Notes: a model not told the origin generated them from the sequence alone. A stretch of DNA of 64,000 bases from Phosphoribacter sp964647395 (GCA_964647395.1 CAZYHR010000002.1:25574-89573), one strand, 5' to 3'. Numbered from the stretch's first letter, positions 1 to 8,253 are shown. Made by a program: numbers and translations.

Positions 1-26
1 TAGCCGCCCCGGACCGACGGCCGGGC

Positions 27-320
27 TCAGCGGCGTAGGGCCTGCTCCCAGGTGTGGATCCAGGCCAGCGCGAGGTGGCGCTGCAACTCCAGGCCCTTGG
101 TCGTCAGCTCGTAGTGCTGCTCGACGATGGCGGCCGGGTCACCCAAGCCGGCCCGGACCACGAGCGGCAGGTGGGCATAGCCCTCGGACCCGCGCCACTG
201 CGCGAGCTGCCGCTGCCAGCCGAACATGGCGTCGACGGACGCGATGCCGCCGGCCCGAGCGGCGGACATCGCGGCCTCCTCGAGGGAGGCCGCGATGTCC
301 GACGGCGAGGGAACCCGCAC
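27..320 (-). CDS. small phasin-like protein (paralogue 4)
   Basis: Encodes 97 residues from a GTG start placed 1 bp after the stop of the upstream phasin gene, so it is probably translationally coupled to it. The C-terminal half (GDPAAIVEQHYELTTKGLELQ) shares the pattern G-D-P-A-x-I-x-x-x-Y-x-(6)-L-E-L with the two other short phasin-like proteins at 1565-1894 and 2405-2695. Phasins coat polyhydroxyalkanoate granules as amphipathic helices, and that role is inferred here from the paralogy and from PHA synthase nearby. It lacks the N-terminal MQ-x-Q-A-L-E segment of its relatives, so it may be a diverged or shortened copy. An alternative is a granule-associated protein of unknown function. Confidence 0.6.
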   Translation of the reverse strand: MRVPSPSDIAASLEEAAMSAARAGGIASVDAMFGWQRQLAQWRGSEGYAHLPLVVRAGLGDPAAIVEQHYELTTKGLELQRHLALAWIHTWEQALRR

Positions 321-321
321 C

Positions 322-1488
322 TCAGCTGGTGGCGTCCGGCTTGGACTGGGTGGCGGCCTCGGCGGCCTTGGCCGCGGCGGTCACGGCGGAGGCCGCGGAC
401 GTGGCGGTCTTGGCGGTGGCCCGACGGGTGGCGGCGGCGACCTGGTCGGCAGCCTTCTTCGCCGGGGTCGCCCGCTTGGTGGTCGAGCGCGGGGCGGCGG
501 CCTTCTTGGTCGTCGTCTTCTTCGCTGCGGTCTTCTTGGCTGCCGTCTTCTTCGCCGCAGTCTGCTTGACGCTCGCCTTACGGGCCGGCGCGGCGGCGCG
601 GGCGGCCTGCTCGACGGTGCTCTGGACGGCTCCGGCCAACTGCTCGGCCCCGGCCTTGGCGGCGTCGGCCGCGGCGTCGGCGGCGGCAGCGGTGCTGACG
701 GCTGCCGACCGGGCGCCCTCACGGGCCCGCTGGGCGGCCTCCTCCAGCGCCTCGCCCTGCTTGGTCACGAACTCCTTGGCCGCGGCTCGCTGCGCCTTGG
801 CGGCCTCCTGGGCCTGCGCGGCGGCGTCCCGGGCCAGCTTCGCGGCGCTGGCCTCCGCGTCCTGCTCGGCGGTCTCGACCTGCTCGGCCGTCTTGCGCGC
901 GCTCCGGGCCGCCTTGGTCGTCGCCTTGGCGAAGCGCTCCGCCTGCTCGGCCGCCGCCTCGGCCGCCTCGGACATGCTCGGCAGCCCCGGCACCTGCGGC
1001 AGGCCCGGCATCTGCGGCATCTGCATCTGCGGCATCTGGGGCATCTGCAGTTGCGGGAAGGCCACGCCGGCGCTCTTCATGAACTGCTCGGCGCTCTCGC
1101 GCGCCTTGGCCGCGGCCTCGGCGGCGGCCTTGACCATCGGCATCGCCGCAGCGGCTCCGACGGCCGGCACCGGCTTGCCGCCCGGCTTGCGACCGGTGCG
1201 CTGCGGGCGCACGCTGGCCGCGCTCATGACCTCGCGCACCTGGTGGGCGAAGGACCGCTCGAGGTCGAGCAGCTGGCGGGCGAACGCGAACGCCTGCTCA
1301 TAGCTGTCGCTCAGGTCGACCGGCGTGCCGAAGGCGTTGCGCAGCTCGGTCATGCCCGGCGTCTGCGGCAGCAGCTTGGCGGTGCTCTCGTAGTAGTTGC
1401 GGGCTGCGGAGAGGGCCGCGTCCTGAGCGGTGCGGACGCTCTCGAGCGCCTGCTCCTGCAGAGTCCGCAACATGTCCTGGGTGCTCAT
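322..1488 (-). CDS. phasin with histone-H1-like Ala/Lys-rich tail
   Basis: A 388-residue protein. Residues 1-90 form a phasin-like helical domain (MSTQDMLRTLQEQALESVRT start, then SYEQAFAFARQLLDLERSF). Residues 147-170 are a Met/Pro/Gln repeat (QMPQMPQMQMPQMPGLP). Residues 175-300 are an Ala/Glu/Lys coiled-coil-like stretch, and residues 308-345 carry repeated AAKKT units as in histone H1 and PhaF-type proteins. In Pseudomonas PhaF and Ralstonia PhaM, such a tail binds DNA and attaches PHA granules to the nucleoid so they segregate at division; the same role is inferred here. It lies first in a short run with the small gene at 27-320 and 76 bp downstream of another phasin gene. The low-complexity composition makes distant homology unreliable. 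Confidence 0.75.
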   Translation of the reverse strand: MSTQDMLRTLQEQALESVRTAQDAALSAARNYYESTAKLLPQTPGMTELRNAFGTPVDLSDSYEQAFAFARQLLDLERSFAHQVREVMSAASVRPQRTGRKPGGKPVPAVGAAAAMPMVKAAAEAAAKARESAEQFMKSAGVAFPQLQMPQMPQMQMPQMPGLPQVPGLPSMSEAAEAAAEQAERFAKATTKAARSARKTAEQVETAEQDAEASAAKLARDAAAQAQEAAKAQRAAAKEFVTKQGEALEEAAQRAREGARSAAVSTAAAADAAADAAKAGAEQLAGAVQSTVEQAARAAAPARKASVKQTAAKKTAAKKTAAKKTTTKKAAAPRSTTKRATPAKKAADQVAAATRRATAKTATSAASAVTAAAKAAEAATQSKPDATS

Positions 1489-1564
1489 CTGTCAAAAGTC
1501 CTCACGTGTCGATGTCGGTCTCGTGCGTGGGCTGGCCGGCCTCACGGTGGGGTCAGGGTCGGGG

Positions 1565-1894
1565 TCAGGATGCCCTGGGCTCAACACCGTAGCGGGGCAG
1601 ATGGGGGGTCTGGGGGGCCAGCGCCGAGCTGGCGAAGATCTCGGCCACCCACTCCTTCTGCAACTGCATGACCTTGACGAGGAACTCGAAGTAGGACTCC
1701 ACGATCGCCTCGGGGTCGCCGATCATGTCCTGCATGAACGTCGGCATCTCGTGATAGAGATTGAACTCCGGCATGAGGTGCGATGTCGCCTTGAGCCAGG
1801 CGTGGTAAGCCTCGATGCTGCCCTGCTGGAAGTCGGTCAGGGTGGCGAGCATCTGGTCCTGCATGGTGCGCAGGACGTCCTCCATGGTGATCAT
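1565..1894 (-). CDS. phasin-like protein (paralogue 2)
   Basis: Encodes 109 residues. The start ATG at 1894 has a good ribosome site (AAGGAG, 6 bp upstream); a second Met lies three codons later. The protein reads as two amphipathic helices, MEDVLRTMQDQMLATLTDFQ and IGDPEAIVESYFEFLVKVMQ, matching the M-x-x-Q-x-(7)-G and GDPA-x-I patterns of the neighbouring phasin at 2405-2695. It probably coats PHA granules. The C-terminus (ALAPQTPHLPRYGVEPRAS) is Pro-rich and probably disordered. It sits 8 bp after the XRE regulator gene and so likely shares a transcript with it. Confidence 0.65.
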   Translation of the reverse strand: MITMEDVLRTMQDQMLATLTDFQQGSIEAYHAWLKATSHLMPEFNLYHEMPTFMQDMIGDPEAIVESYFEFLVKVMQLQKEWVAEIFASSALAPQTPHLPRYGVEPRAS

Positions 1895-1902
1895 GTGGCT
1901 CC

Positions 1903-2304
1903 TTAGTGTGACTGCAGGTAGCTGCGGTAGACGGCGATGAGCGCTTCTTTTTCGGCGGCGGTGAGGACCGGGTCGGCCCGGACCGCCGCCTCCACCCCGA
2001 TCGCTGCGGGGGCGGCCGAGTCGGCGTCCTGGCCCTCGGTCCCCCCGGTGCTGAGCATGTCCTCGACCGACACGTGCAACGCCTGGCCGATCTGCGACAG
2101 CACGCGCACCGTCGGGTCGTGCAGACCCCGCTCGATCTGGCTGAGGTAGGCGTTGGACACCTGGGTCGCTTGCGCCAACTGGCGCAGCGACATGTTCGCC
2201 AGCTCACGCTGCGAGCGGATGAACGCTCCCATGGCGGTGCGCTGGTAGGCCCACGCGTCGGCGTCGTGCCCGGCGGCGGCCTGGGGCTGCGGGTCGGTCG
2301 TCAT
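1903..2304 (-). CDS. XRE-family HTH regulator, probable PHA/phasin regulator
   Basis: Encodes 133 residues from the ATG at 2304; the reading frame stays open upstream, but that extension is Arg/Ser-rich and lies over the terminator and the phasin gene, so I reject it. Residues ~25-90 are a Cro/C1 helix-turn-helix (RSQRELANMSLRQLAQATQV then SNAYLSQIERGLHDPTVRVL), the recognition helix being SNAYLSQIERG. The tail ends EKEALIAVYRSYL. In other actinobacteria an XRE protein is found beside phasin and PHA synthase genes. Its place between phasin genes suggests local autoregulation, and the palindrome at 2807-2828 is a candidate operator. The ligand or partner is unknown. Confidence 0.8.
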   Translation of the reverse strand: MTTDPQPQAAAGHDADAWAYQRTAMGAFIRSQRELANMSLRQLAQATQVSNAYLSQIERGLHDPTVRVLSQIGQALHVSVEDMLSTGGTEGQDADSAAPAAIGVEAAVRADPVLTAAEKEALIAVYRSYLQSH

Positions 2305-2366
2305 CGGCGTCGTCTCGTCCGGGTCGGGATGGCCGGGGGCGTTGACCCGCCGGCCGGGAAAGGCAT

Positions 2367-2397
2367 GGAGGGGGTCGCCTCGGCGGCGACCCCCTCC
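2367..2397 (-). terminator. strong stem-loop after phasin gene 2405-2695
   Basis: Perfect 13-bp inverted repeat GGAGGGGGTCGCC / GGCGACCCCCTCC with a 5-base loop, 8 bp beyond the stop codon of the phasin gene when read on the minus strand. The downstream strand has no clear T run. It probably ends or attenuates the phasin transcript before the XRE gene. Confidence 0.75.
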
Positions 2398-2404
2398 TTG
2401 ATGA

Positions 2405-2695
2405 TCACTTGCCCTGCGTGGGCTGCTGCGCCTCGAGCAGGTCCTGGACGAACTTCTTGTTGAGCTCGAGCAGCTTGCCGGCGAAGTCGTAGACCGAGTC
2501 GATGATCTCGGCCGGGTCACCGAGGGCCTTCTGCACCTCGGCCGGCATGGCCGGGGTGGCGGGCGCGTTCGGGGCGAACTTGGCGACCGACTCGCTCCAC
2601 TGCTTCACGGCCTCGATGGTCGCCGCCTGGCCGCTCTTGATGGCCTCCAGCGCCTGCTCCTGCATGGCGGTCATCGCGTCCTGAGGGTTCTGCAT
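2405..2695 (-). CDS. phasin family protein (principal small phasin)
   Basis: Encodes 96 residues from the ATG at 2695, chosen because AAGGAG lies 6 bp upstream and because the longer open frame runs through the promoter region. The protein is MQNPQDAMTAMQEQALEAIK, then SGQAATIEAVKQWSESVAKF, an Ala/Pro linker, and LGDPAEIIDSVYDFAGKLLE. This is the typical heptad-rich phasin layout. Phasins cover the surface of PHA granules and control their number and size. The gene has its own promoter-like region (2793-2823), an upstream Crp-type site (2839-2854) and a strong hairpin after it, so it may be the most highly expressed of the four phasin-like genes. Confidence 0.8.
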   Translation of the reverse strand: MQNPQDAMTAMQEQALEAIKSGQAATIEAVKQWSESVAKFAPNAPATPAMPAEVQKALGDPAEIIDSVYDFAGKLLELNKKFVQDLLEAQQPTQGK

Positions 2696-2792
2696 GTGTG
2701 CTCCTTGAGTGCGGCTCCGGGTGGACACCCCGGAGGAGTGGGGGAGGTGGGGCGTCCCGGTGAGTGGGACTGCTTCGGTGCTTCCAGAGTTC

Positions 2793-2854
2793 ACCATACC
2801 GTGCTAGGTGATCAGTATGTCAATCACCCCGGACGATATGTGAGGCGGCTCACT
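2793..2854 (-). promoter_or_regulatory. phasin promoter with operator palindrome and Crp-like site
   Basis: On the minus strand there is TTGACA (2818-2823) and TATGGT (2793-2798) separated by 19 bp. Over the -35 lies GGTGAT-N10-ATCACC (2807-2828), a candidate operator for the adjacent XRE regulator. TGTGA-N6-TCACT (2839-2854) matches the Crp/GlxR half-sites at 9 of 10 positions, and its centre is about 60 bp from the expected start site, the usual class I activator distance. It also overlaps the paaZ stop codon. The spacer of 19 bp is longer than ideal. Confidence 0.45.
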
Positions 2855-4898
2855 CCTGCGGCGGCACCGGCCGGCAGGCGTTCATGGTCAGCAGCTCATA
2901 GGTCGCGCAGAGTTCCTCCTTCTCGTTGGTGATCGCCACCGCCCAGGTCACCTCGCCCATCTGTCCGCCGGGCCGGACGTTCTTGTGCTTGGCGGTCAGC
3001 TGCACGGTGATCGTCTCCCCGGGATAGACCGGCTTGACGAAGCGCAGGTTCTCCAGGCCGTAGTTCGCGAGCACCGGCCCCGGGTCGGGGTCGACGAACA
3101 GGCCTGCGGCGCAGGCGATGAGGAAGTAGCCGTGCGCGACCCGACCGCGGAACAGCGGGCTGGCCTTGGCGGCCTCCTCGTTCATGTGGGCGTAGAACGT
3201 GTCGCCGGTGAAGTGGGCGAAGTGCTCGATGTCCTCCAGGGTCACCAGGCGGCTGCCGGTGTAGAGCGTGTCGCCGAGCTTGAGGTCCTCGAGGTAGAGC
3301 CGGAACGGATGGGTCTGGGACGCCGGTGCCGGCGCCCAGACGTTCCAGGTCTGGGTGAGGTCGACGAGCATCTGCGGGGAGGCCACCAGGCTGGTGGCCT
3401 GCATGAGGTGCAGGATCGCGCGGATCCCCCCGAGCTCCTCGCCGCCGCCGGCCCGCCCGGGGCCGCCGTGGATGAGCTGGGGCAGCACCGCACCGTGCGG
3501 CGCGGCGGTCGCCATGTTGACCTCGTCGAGCACCAGCAGCCGGCCGTGATAGGGGGCGATGCTGCCGAGCAACTCGCGGACGAAGCCGCTGTCGCCGCTG
3601 GCCACCGACGCGACCAGGCTCCCGGCGCCCAGGTTGATCAGTTGCGCCAGTTCCTCGGGCGAGCCGTAGGGGACCAGCGTCGACACCGGTCCGAACGCCT
3701 CGACCGTGTGCACCGCGCCGGCCCGCCGATCGGTGGCCTGCAGCAGCGTCGGCGCGAAGAAGCCGCCCCGCTCGCGGTCGCCGCCGGTGATCTGCAGCTC
3801 GGCATCCGGGCCGCCGACGACGATCTCGGCACCGCTGCCCAGGATCTCGCGGACCGCCGACGCGACGTCATCGCGTTGGTCGGCGTTGACCAGCGGACCC
3901 ATCGTCGTGCCCTCGACGCGCGGGTCGCCGACCACCACCTTGCCCAGGGCCGCCCGCAGGGCCTCGGCGGCCAGCTCGAGGCTGGCCTCGGGGACGAAGA
4001 CCCGCCGGATCGCGGTGCACTTCTGGCCCGCCTTCGAGGTCATCTCGCGCAGGATCATCTTGACGAACGCCTTGAGCAGCGGGCTGTCGGCGTCGACGTC
4101 GGGTCCGAGCACGGTCGCGTTGAGCGAGTCGGCCTCGGCGTTGAAGCGCACGCCCTCGGCCAGCAGCCGCGGGTGCGCCCGCAGCTTGGCCGCGGTCGCC
4201 GCCGATCCGGTGAACGAGATGTAGTCCTGGCCGTCCAAGTGGTCGAACAGGTCGCCGATGCCGCCGGACACGAACTGCAGCGAGCCGGGCGGCAGCAGTT
4301 GGGACTCGATGATCTGGCGGAAGGTCACCTCGGCCAGCTGCGCGGTCGCCGTGGCGGGCTTGATGATGACCGGCATGCCGGCCAGCACCATCGTGGCCAT
4401 CTTGGCCATCATCGCCCAGGCCGGGAAGTTGAAGGCGTTGATCTGCACCGCGACGCCGTGCGGCGAGGTGTAGACGACCTGGCCGAGGTTGTCGTCGCCG
4501 ATCTTCTCCGGCGAGCCCTCGGCGTACCAGGTGTCGTTGGGCAGTTCCTTGAGCGTCTTGCTCCCGAGCACCGCGAGCACGGCGATGCCGCCCTCGACGT
4601 CGACCCGGGCGTCGATCGGGGTGGCCCCGCAGGTCGCGTAGTCGGCGTACAGCGTGTCCAGCTGCGTGCTGAGGTACTTCCCCAGCGCCTTGAGAGCGGC
4701 CGCGCGTTCGTGGAAGGTCATCGCCCGCAGCGCGGGTCCACCGACCGTCTTGGCGTGCTCGACCATGGCCCGGAAATCCAGCTCACAGCCTCCGACCGTC
4801 GCGACCACCTCACCGGTGGATGCGTCGTGCACGGGGGTCCCCGGCTGGGTGGGCGCCACCCAGGCGTCGAGGGCGTAACTGCTCACCTGATGTGCCAT
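2850..4898 (-). CDS. paaZ: bifunctional oxepin-CoA hydrolase / aldehyde dehydrogenase PaaZ
   Basis: A 682-residue protein, matching the usual PaaZ length (681 in E. coli). It opens the oxepin-CoA ring made by the PaaABCDE epoxidase and isomerase, then oxidises the semialdehyde to 3-oxo-5,6-dehydrosuberyl-CoA. Residues 1-520 are an aldehyde dehydrogenase domain with Glu255 (FNAEADSLN) and the catalytic Cys294 (GQKCTAIRR). Residues ~540-682 are an R-specific (MaoC-like) hydratase domain with D-x4-H in DTFYAHMNEE. The ATG at 4898 is chosen by homology; the frame stays open upstream, but that stretch is antisense to the WS/DGAT gene. The ribosome site is weak and three 16-bp tandem repeats lie just upstream. 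The gene is separated from paaABCDE by the PHA operon. Confidence 0.95.
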   Translation of the reverse strand: MAHQVSSYALDAWVAPTQPGTPVHDASTGEVVATVGGCELDFRAMVEHAKTVGGPALRAMTFHERAAALKALGKYLSTQLDTLYADYATCGATPIDARVDVEGGIAVLAVLGSKTLKELPNDTWYAEGSPEKIGDDNLGQVVYTSPHGVAVQINAFNFPAWAMMAKMATMVLAGMPVIIKPATATAQLAEVTFRQIIESQLLPPGSLQFVSGGIGDLFDHLDGQDYISFTGSAATAAKLRAHPRLLAEGVRFNAEADSLNATVLGPDVDADSPLLKAFVKMILREMTSKAGQKCTAIRRVFVPEASLELAAEALRAALGKVVVGDPRVEGTTMGPLVNADQRDDVASAVREILGSGAEIVVGGPDAELQITGGDRERGGFFAPTLLQATDRRAGAVHTVEAFGPVSTLVPYGSPEELAQLINLGAGSLVASVASGDSGFVRELLGSIAPYHGRLLVLDEVNMATAAPHGAVLPQLIHGGPGRAGGGEELGGIRAILHLMQATSLVASPQMLVDLTQTWNVWAPAPASQTHPFRLYLEDLKLGDTLYTGSRLVTLEDIEHFAHFTGDTFYAHMNEEAAKASPLFRGRVAHGYFLIACAAGLFVDPDPGPVLANYGLENLRFVKPVYPGETITVQLTAKHKNVRPGGQMGEVTWAVAITNEKEELCATYELLTMNACRPVPPQE

Positions 4899-4914
4899 CT
4901 CGGTTCGTCTCGTC

Positions 4915-4962
4915 CTGTCTCGTGTTGGGGCTGTCTCGTGTTGCGGCTGTCTCGTGTTGCGG
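4915..4962. repeat. three 16-bp tandem repeats upstream of paaZ
   Basis: Three head-to-tail copies of CTGTCTCGTGTTG(C/G)GG occupy 4915-4930, 4931-4946 and 4947-4962, with degenerate partial copies on both sides (CGTCTCGTC before, CTGCCTGATGG after). They end 17 bp before the paaZ start codon, in the leader of that gene. They could be repeated operators or a slippage-prone leader. There is no coding role. Confidence 0.7.
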
Positions 4963-5002
4963 CTGCCTGATGGTGGCACTGCCTCGTGGCAAGGCAGGGG
5001 GT

Positions 5003-5033
5003 GGTATGCCGCCCGCGGGGCGGGCGGCATACC
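5003..5033 (-). terminator. hairpin built from an inverted pair of GGTATGCCGC
   Basis: Perfect 13-bp stem GGTATGCCGCCCG / CGGGCGGCATACC with a 5-base loop (CGGGG), starting 11 bp after the WS/DGAT stop codon. Both arms contain the dispersed motif GGTATGCCGC. It has the geometry of an intrinsic terminator without a clear U tract, like DNA-uptake-sequence terminators in Neisseria. It also separates the storage operon from paaZ. Confidence 0.75.
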
Positions 5034-5044
5034 GGGTGGGGAGA

Positions 5045-6424
5045 TCACAAAGCGGCGTGCGCGGCCTCGGCGGCGTCCTCGAGGGCGTCCAGCCCCCGCA
5101 GCACGGCCTCGCCGAGGGCCTCCGGCATGGAGAAGGTCGCGTCGTCGGTCACCACGCTGATCGTCACCGTGCCGTCGTAGGACATCACGGCGATCGCGGT
5201 CTTGAGCGGGGTCCACAGCGAGATGCAGGCCCCCATCCGCAGCAGCTTGCGGCCACCCAGATAGAGGGCGGTCTGCGGCCCCGGCACGTTGGAGATCACC
5301 GTGTTGACCAGGACCGGCGCGGTCGCGGCCATGCGGCTGGCCATGATCAGGGTCATCGGGCTGGCCAGCGCCGAGCCCGGGTTGATCGACTCGGCGGGCA
5401 TGGCGTGCTTGATGGTGCGGAAGGCCTCCATCTGGCGGTGGATGCGCTGCAGCCGCTCGGTCTCGTCCATCGGACCCAGCGGTAGCTCGACGACCATCGC
5501 CCCGATCGCGTTGTGGCCGGTCACGCCGACCTTGTCGGCGGCGTGCATGGAGATTGGCACCATCGATCGCATCGAGCGGTTGTCGACCGGCTCCTTGAGG
5601 TATTCCTCGAGCACCGACGTGAAGGCGTGCGCGCACGCGGTGAGCACGACGTCGTTGATCGTGCCGCCGAGGGCCTTGCGGATCGCCTTGAGCCGGGCCA
5701 GCGGCACCTCCTGCATGCTGAAGCCCCGGCCGGGCCGGACCGGCCCGTTGATGGCCATCGGGTTGATCGGCACCGAGACCGAGCCGGCCGAGCTGATGTC
5801 GAGGGTCTCCGGGGCCGTGGGCAACGCCTTCGTGCCGCTGATGAGCATCTGGCTCCACATCGAAGCCTGCTCCTTGATCGCGTCGCTCATGGCGGCCGCG
5901 ACGAGCGTCGCGTCGGGGATCTCCGGCCGCGGGCGCCACCGGTCGAGCACCGGCGGCTCACCCTCGGGGTCGGGGGAGAGCAGGTAGCGGATGATCTCGA
6001 TCGACTCGACGCCGTCGCACATCGCGTGGTGCATGCGCACGACGAGCAGCCACCTGCCCTCGGGCAGGCCGGTGACCAGGTGCACCTGCCACAGCGGGAT
6101 GGTCAGGTCCATCGGCAGCGACATGATCTGGCTGACGACCGCGCCGACCGGGTCGGGGGCCGGAGGTGCCGGGTGGTGATGCACGTGCCGGCCCATGTCG
6201 AAGGCGATGTCGTCCATCCAGACCGGCAGCGCCATGGCGTAGGGCACGTGCCGGACCTTCTGGCGGAAGCGGGGGACCAGCGCGATGCGGTCCGCGATGA
6301 GTTGCATGATGTCCTCGCGGTGCGGGGACGGTCCGTCGAGCACGAGCACGACGCCGACGTCGTTGTGGCTCTGCCCGTCGTCGCTGTAGAGGAACGAGGC
6401 GTCGGTGAGGTTCATCCGGTCCAT
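5045..6424 (-). CDS. wax ester synthase / diacylglycerol acyltransferase (WS/DGAT)
   Basis: A 459-residue protein, the standard length for bacterial WS/DGAT enzymes, which esterify fatty alcohols or diacylglycerol with acyl-CoA to make wax esters or triacylglycerol at the membrane and lipid body. The catalytic motif HHxxxDG is present as HHAMCDG at residues 132-138. The family's N-terminal signature is seen in MNLTDASFLYSDD and its C-terminal one in NTVISNVPGPQTALYLGGRK. It begins 8 bp after phaC, so PHA and neutral-lipid synthesis look co-transcribed. A motif-pair hairpin follows the stop codon. Confidence 0.93.
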   Translation of the reverse strand: MDRMNLTDASFLYSDDGQSHNDVGVVLVLDGPSPHREDIMQLIADRIALVPRFRQKVRHVPYAMALPVWMDDIAFDMGRHVHHHPAPPAPDPVGAVVSQIMSLPMDLTIPLWQVHLVTGLPEGRWLLVVRMHHAMCDGVESIEIIRYLLSPDPEGEPPVLDRWRPRPEIPDATLVAAAMSDAIKEQASMWSQMLISGTKALPTAPETLDISSAGSVSVPINPMAINGPVRPGRGFSMQEVPLARLKAIRKALGGTINDVVLTACAHAFTSVLEEYLKEPVDNRSMRSMVPISMHAADKVGVTGHNAIGAMVVELPLGPMDETERLQRIHRQMEAFRTIKHAMPAESINPGSALASPMTLIMASRMAATAPVLVNTVISNVPGPQTALYLGGRKLLRMGACISLWTPLKTAIAVMSYDGTVTISVVTDDATFSMPEALGEAVLRGLDALEDAAEAAHAAL

Positions 6425-6432
6425 GAGGGGCC

Positions 6433-8253
6433 TTACTCTCCTAGCACGTATCGGCCGGGGGCCGGGACGATGAGGTCATAGTTGGCGTTGCCGTGCTCCT
6501 GCGGCGCTCGACGGGTGCCGTCGCTGCGCTCGAGGATCCAGTCGACCCAGTTCGCCCACCAGGAGTCCGGACGGCGTTCGGCCGCCTGGCGCCAGGCCTC
6601 GGCGTCGTCGACGAGGTCACGGTTGACGTAGTGGGCCGCGCGGGACTTGCCCATCGGGTAGATGATCGACTGCACGTGTCCGGTCGGGGTGAGGACGAAC
6701 GTGTTGTCGCCGCCGAGGAGGCGGGCTCCCGCATAGCAGGCCTGCCACGGTGAGATGTGGTCGGTCAGGCCCGCGATCTGGTAGGTGTCGACGGTGACCT
6801 GGGTCAGGTCGATCGGGGTGTCCAGGACGGTCATCGCCCCAGGGGTCATCAGGCTGTTGTCCAGGCTCATCTCGGTCAGTTCGACCGCCAGCTGGGACGG
6901 CAGTCCCTGGCCGTCGGCGTTCCAGAACATGATGTCGAAGACGGGCGGCTTCTTGCCGAGCAGCCACTCGTCGACGAGGTAACGCCAGACCAGGTCGTTG
7001 GGTCGCATCCAGACGAAGGTGTCCGAGATGCTCGCGGCCGAGATCACCTCGCCCTTCTCGGCCCGCTTGCGGACGCTGGCCAGCCCCTCGTCCGAGGCGG
7101 CGATGCCGATGCCGCCCGGCTGGGCGAAGTCGAAGACGGTGACCCCGAAGGTACCGGTGCGCACCGAGCGCCGCCCCACCGCCTGCTCGTAGCCGAGCAG
7201 CATCGCCAGGAACATCCCGCCGGAGCAGTCGCCGAAGACGTGCACGCCCTCGCTGCCGCTGACGTCGCACACCGCGTCGAGGGCCTCCAGGGCGCTGGAC
7301 AGGTAGGCGTTGATGCCCCAGTGACCGTTCTCGGGCCGCGGGTCGCGCCACACGATGGTGTAGACGTCGACGCCGCGCGAGACGGCGTACTCGATGAGGC
7401 TGCGGCCGGGGGCCAGGTCCCAGAAGTAGTACTTGTTGACCGGGGGCGGCAGCAGCAGCAGCGGCACCTTGCCGACCTCGCGGACCCGCGGCGTGTAGTG
7501 GGTCAGCTCGAACATCGGCGTCCGGTGGATGACCCAGCCGGGGGTGGTCGCGATGTCGATGCCGACCCGGAAGGCGGTGGTGTCCACCTGGGCGGGCATG
7601 CCGCGGTTGGTGACCAGGTCCCGGATGAAGTTGGCCGTGCCGTTGAACAGCGAGCGGCCGCCGGTGGTGAACGCCGCCTTGATCGCCTCGGGGTTGCCCT
7701 GCAGCGAGTTGGTCGGCGAGGCCGCCGTGGTCAGCGCACCCATGAGCAGCCGGCCGCGCTCCCGGGTGCGCCAGTCGACCTCCTCGTTGGCGTCAATGAG
7801 CCCCATCATCTCGCGCTCCCACGCGAGGTAGGCCTGGGCCCAGCGCTTGTACAGCGGGTTGTCGTGCCACGCGGAGTCCCGGAAGCGCCAGTCGGACGCG
7901 GGGATCTCGATCTCCTCGGCCCCGCTGAGGATCTGCGGCGTGCTCGCCGCCAGGTTGGCCAGCGCCCGGGTCAGCGCGTCCACGCTGACCGTGCGCGCCA
8001 GCGAGCTGACCAGCAGCATCGGGTCGAGGGCCGAGAGCAACTCCCCGCCGAAGCCGACGTCGGCGCTGGGGTCGTTGTCGTCGACGACCATCCGGCCGGT
8101 GCTGGCCGGGTCGTCGTCGGCGGCTCGGGCCGCGGCCGCCTCCGGGGACATCGGGGGCGGGGCCGCGGCCTTGCGGGCCCGCCGGGGAGTCGACCGGGCG
8201 GCGGCCGGCCGCTGGCCGGCGCCGGTGGAGCGGCGGGTCGTCGACTCAGCCAT
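6433..8253 (-). CDS. phaC: poly(3-hydroxyalkanoate) synthase PhaC
   Basis: A 606-residue class I/II-type PHA synthase, which polymerises (R)-3-hydroxyacyl-CoA on the granule. The lipase-box-like motif is GDCSGG with the active-site Cys at residue 343. The partner Asp is in GLTDHISPW and the His in TPTGHVQS. Residues 1-50 are an Ala/Pro/Arg-rich extension, probably disordered. The start ATG overlaps the stop of the upstream hydrolase gene (ATGA), giving translational coupling. Neighbours (depolymerase-like hydrolase, WS/DGAT, phasins, an acetoacetyl-CoA reductase-like SDR 10 kb away) fit polymer storage. Substrate class cannot be told from sequence alone. Confidence 0.95.
   Translation of the reverse strand: MAESTTRRSTGAGQRPAAARSTPRRARKAAAPPPMSPEAAAARAADDDPASTGRMVVDDNDPSADVGFGGELLSALDPMLLVSSLARTVSVDALTRALANLAASTPQILSGAEEIEIPASDWRFRDSAWHDNPLYKRWAQAYLAWEREMMGLIDANEEVDWRTRERGRLLMGALTTAASPTNSLQGNPEAIKAAFTTGGRSLFNGTANFIRDLVTNRGMPAQVDTTAFRVGIDIATTPGWVIHRTPMFELTHYTPRVREVGKVPLLLLPPPVNKYYFWDLAPGRSLIEYAVSRGVDVYTIVWRDPRPENGHWGINAYLSSALEALDAVCDVSGSEGVHVFGDCSGGMFLAMLLGYEQAVGRRSVRTGTFGVTVFDFAQPGGIGIAASDEGLASVRKRAEKGEVISAASISDTFVWMRPNDLVWRYLVDEWLLGKKPPVFDIMFWNADGQGLPSQLAVELTEMSLDNSLMTPGAMTVLDTPIDLTQVTVDTYQIAGLTDHISPWQACYAGARLLGGDNTFVLTPTGHVQSIIYPMGKSRAAHYVNRDLVDDAEAWRQAAERRPDSWWANWVDWILERSDGTRRAPQEHGNANYDLIVPAPGRYVLGE

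Noticed and set aside
4915..4962. Tandem 16-bp repeats considered as a CRISPR array.
   Set aside because: There are no spacers between units, only three copies, and no cas genes in the window.
2850..5939. A 1029-codon open frame that would extend PaaZ upstream to 5939.
   Set aside because: The part above 4898 is Arg/Gly-rich, lies antisense-in-frame-shadow over the WS/DGAT gene and crosses a terminator hairpin; the family start and length (682 residues) fit 4898.
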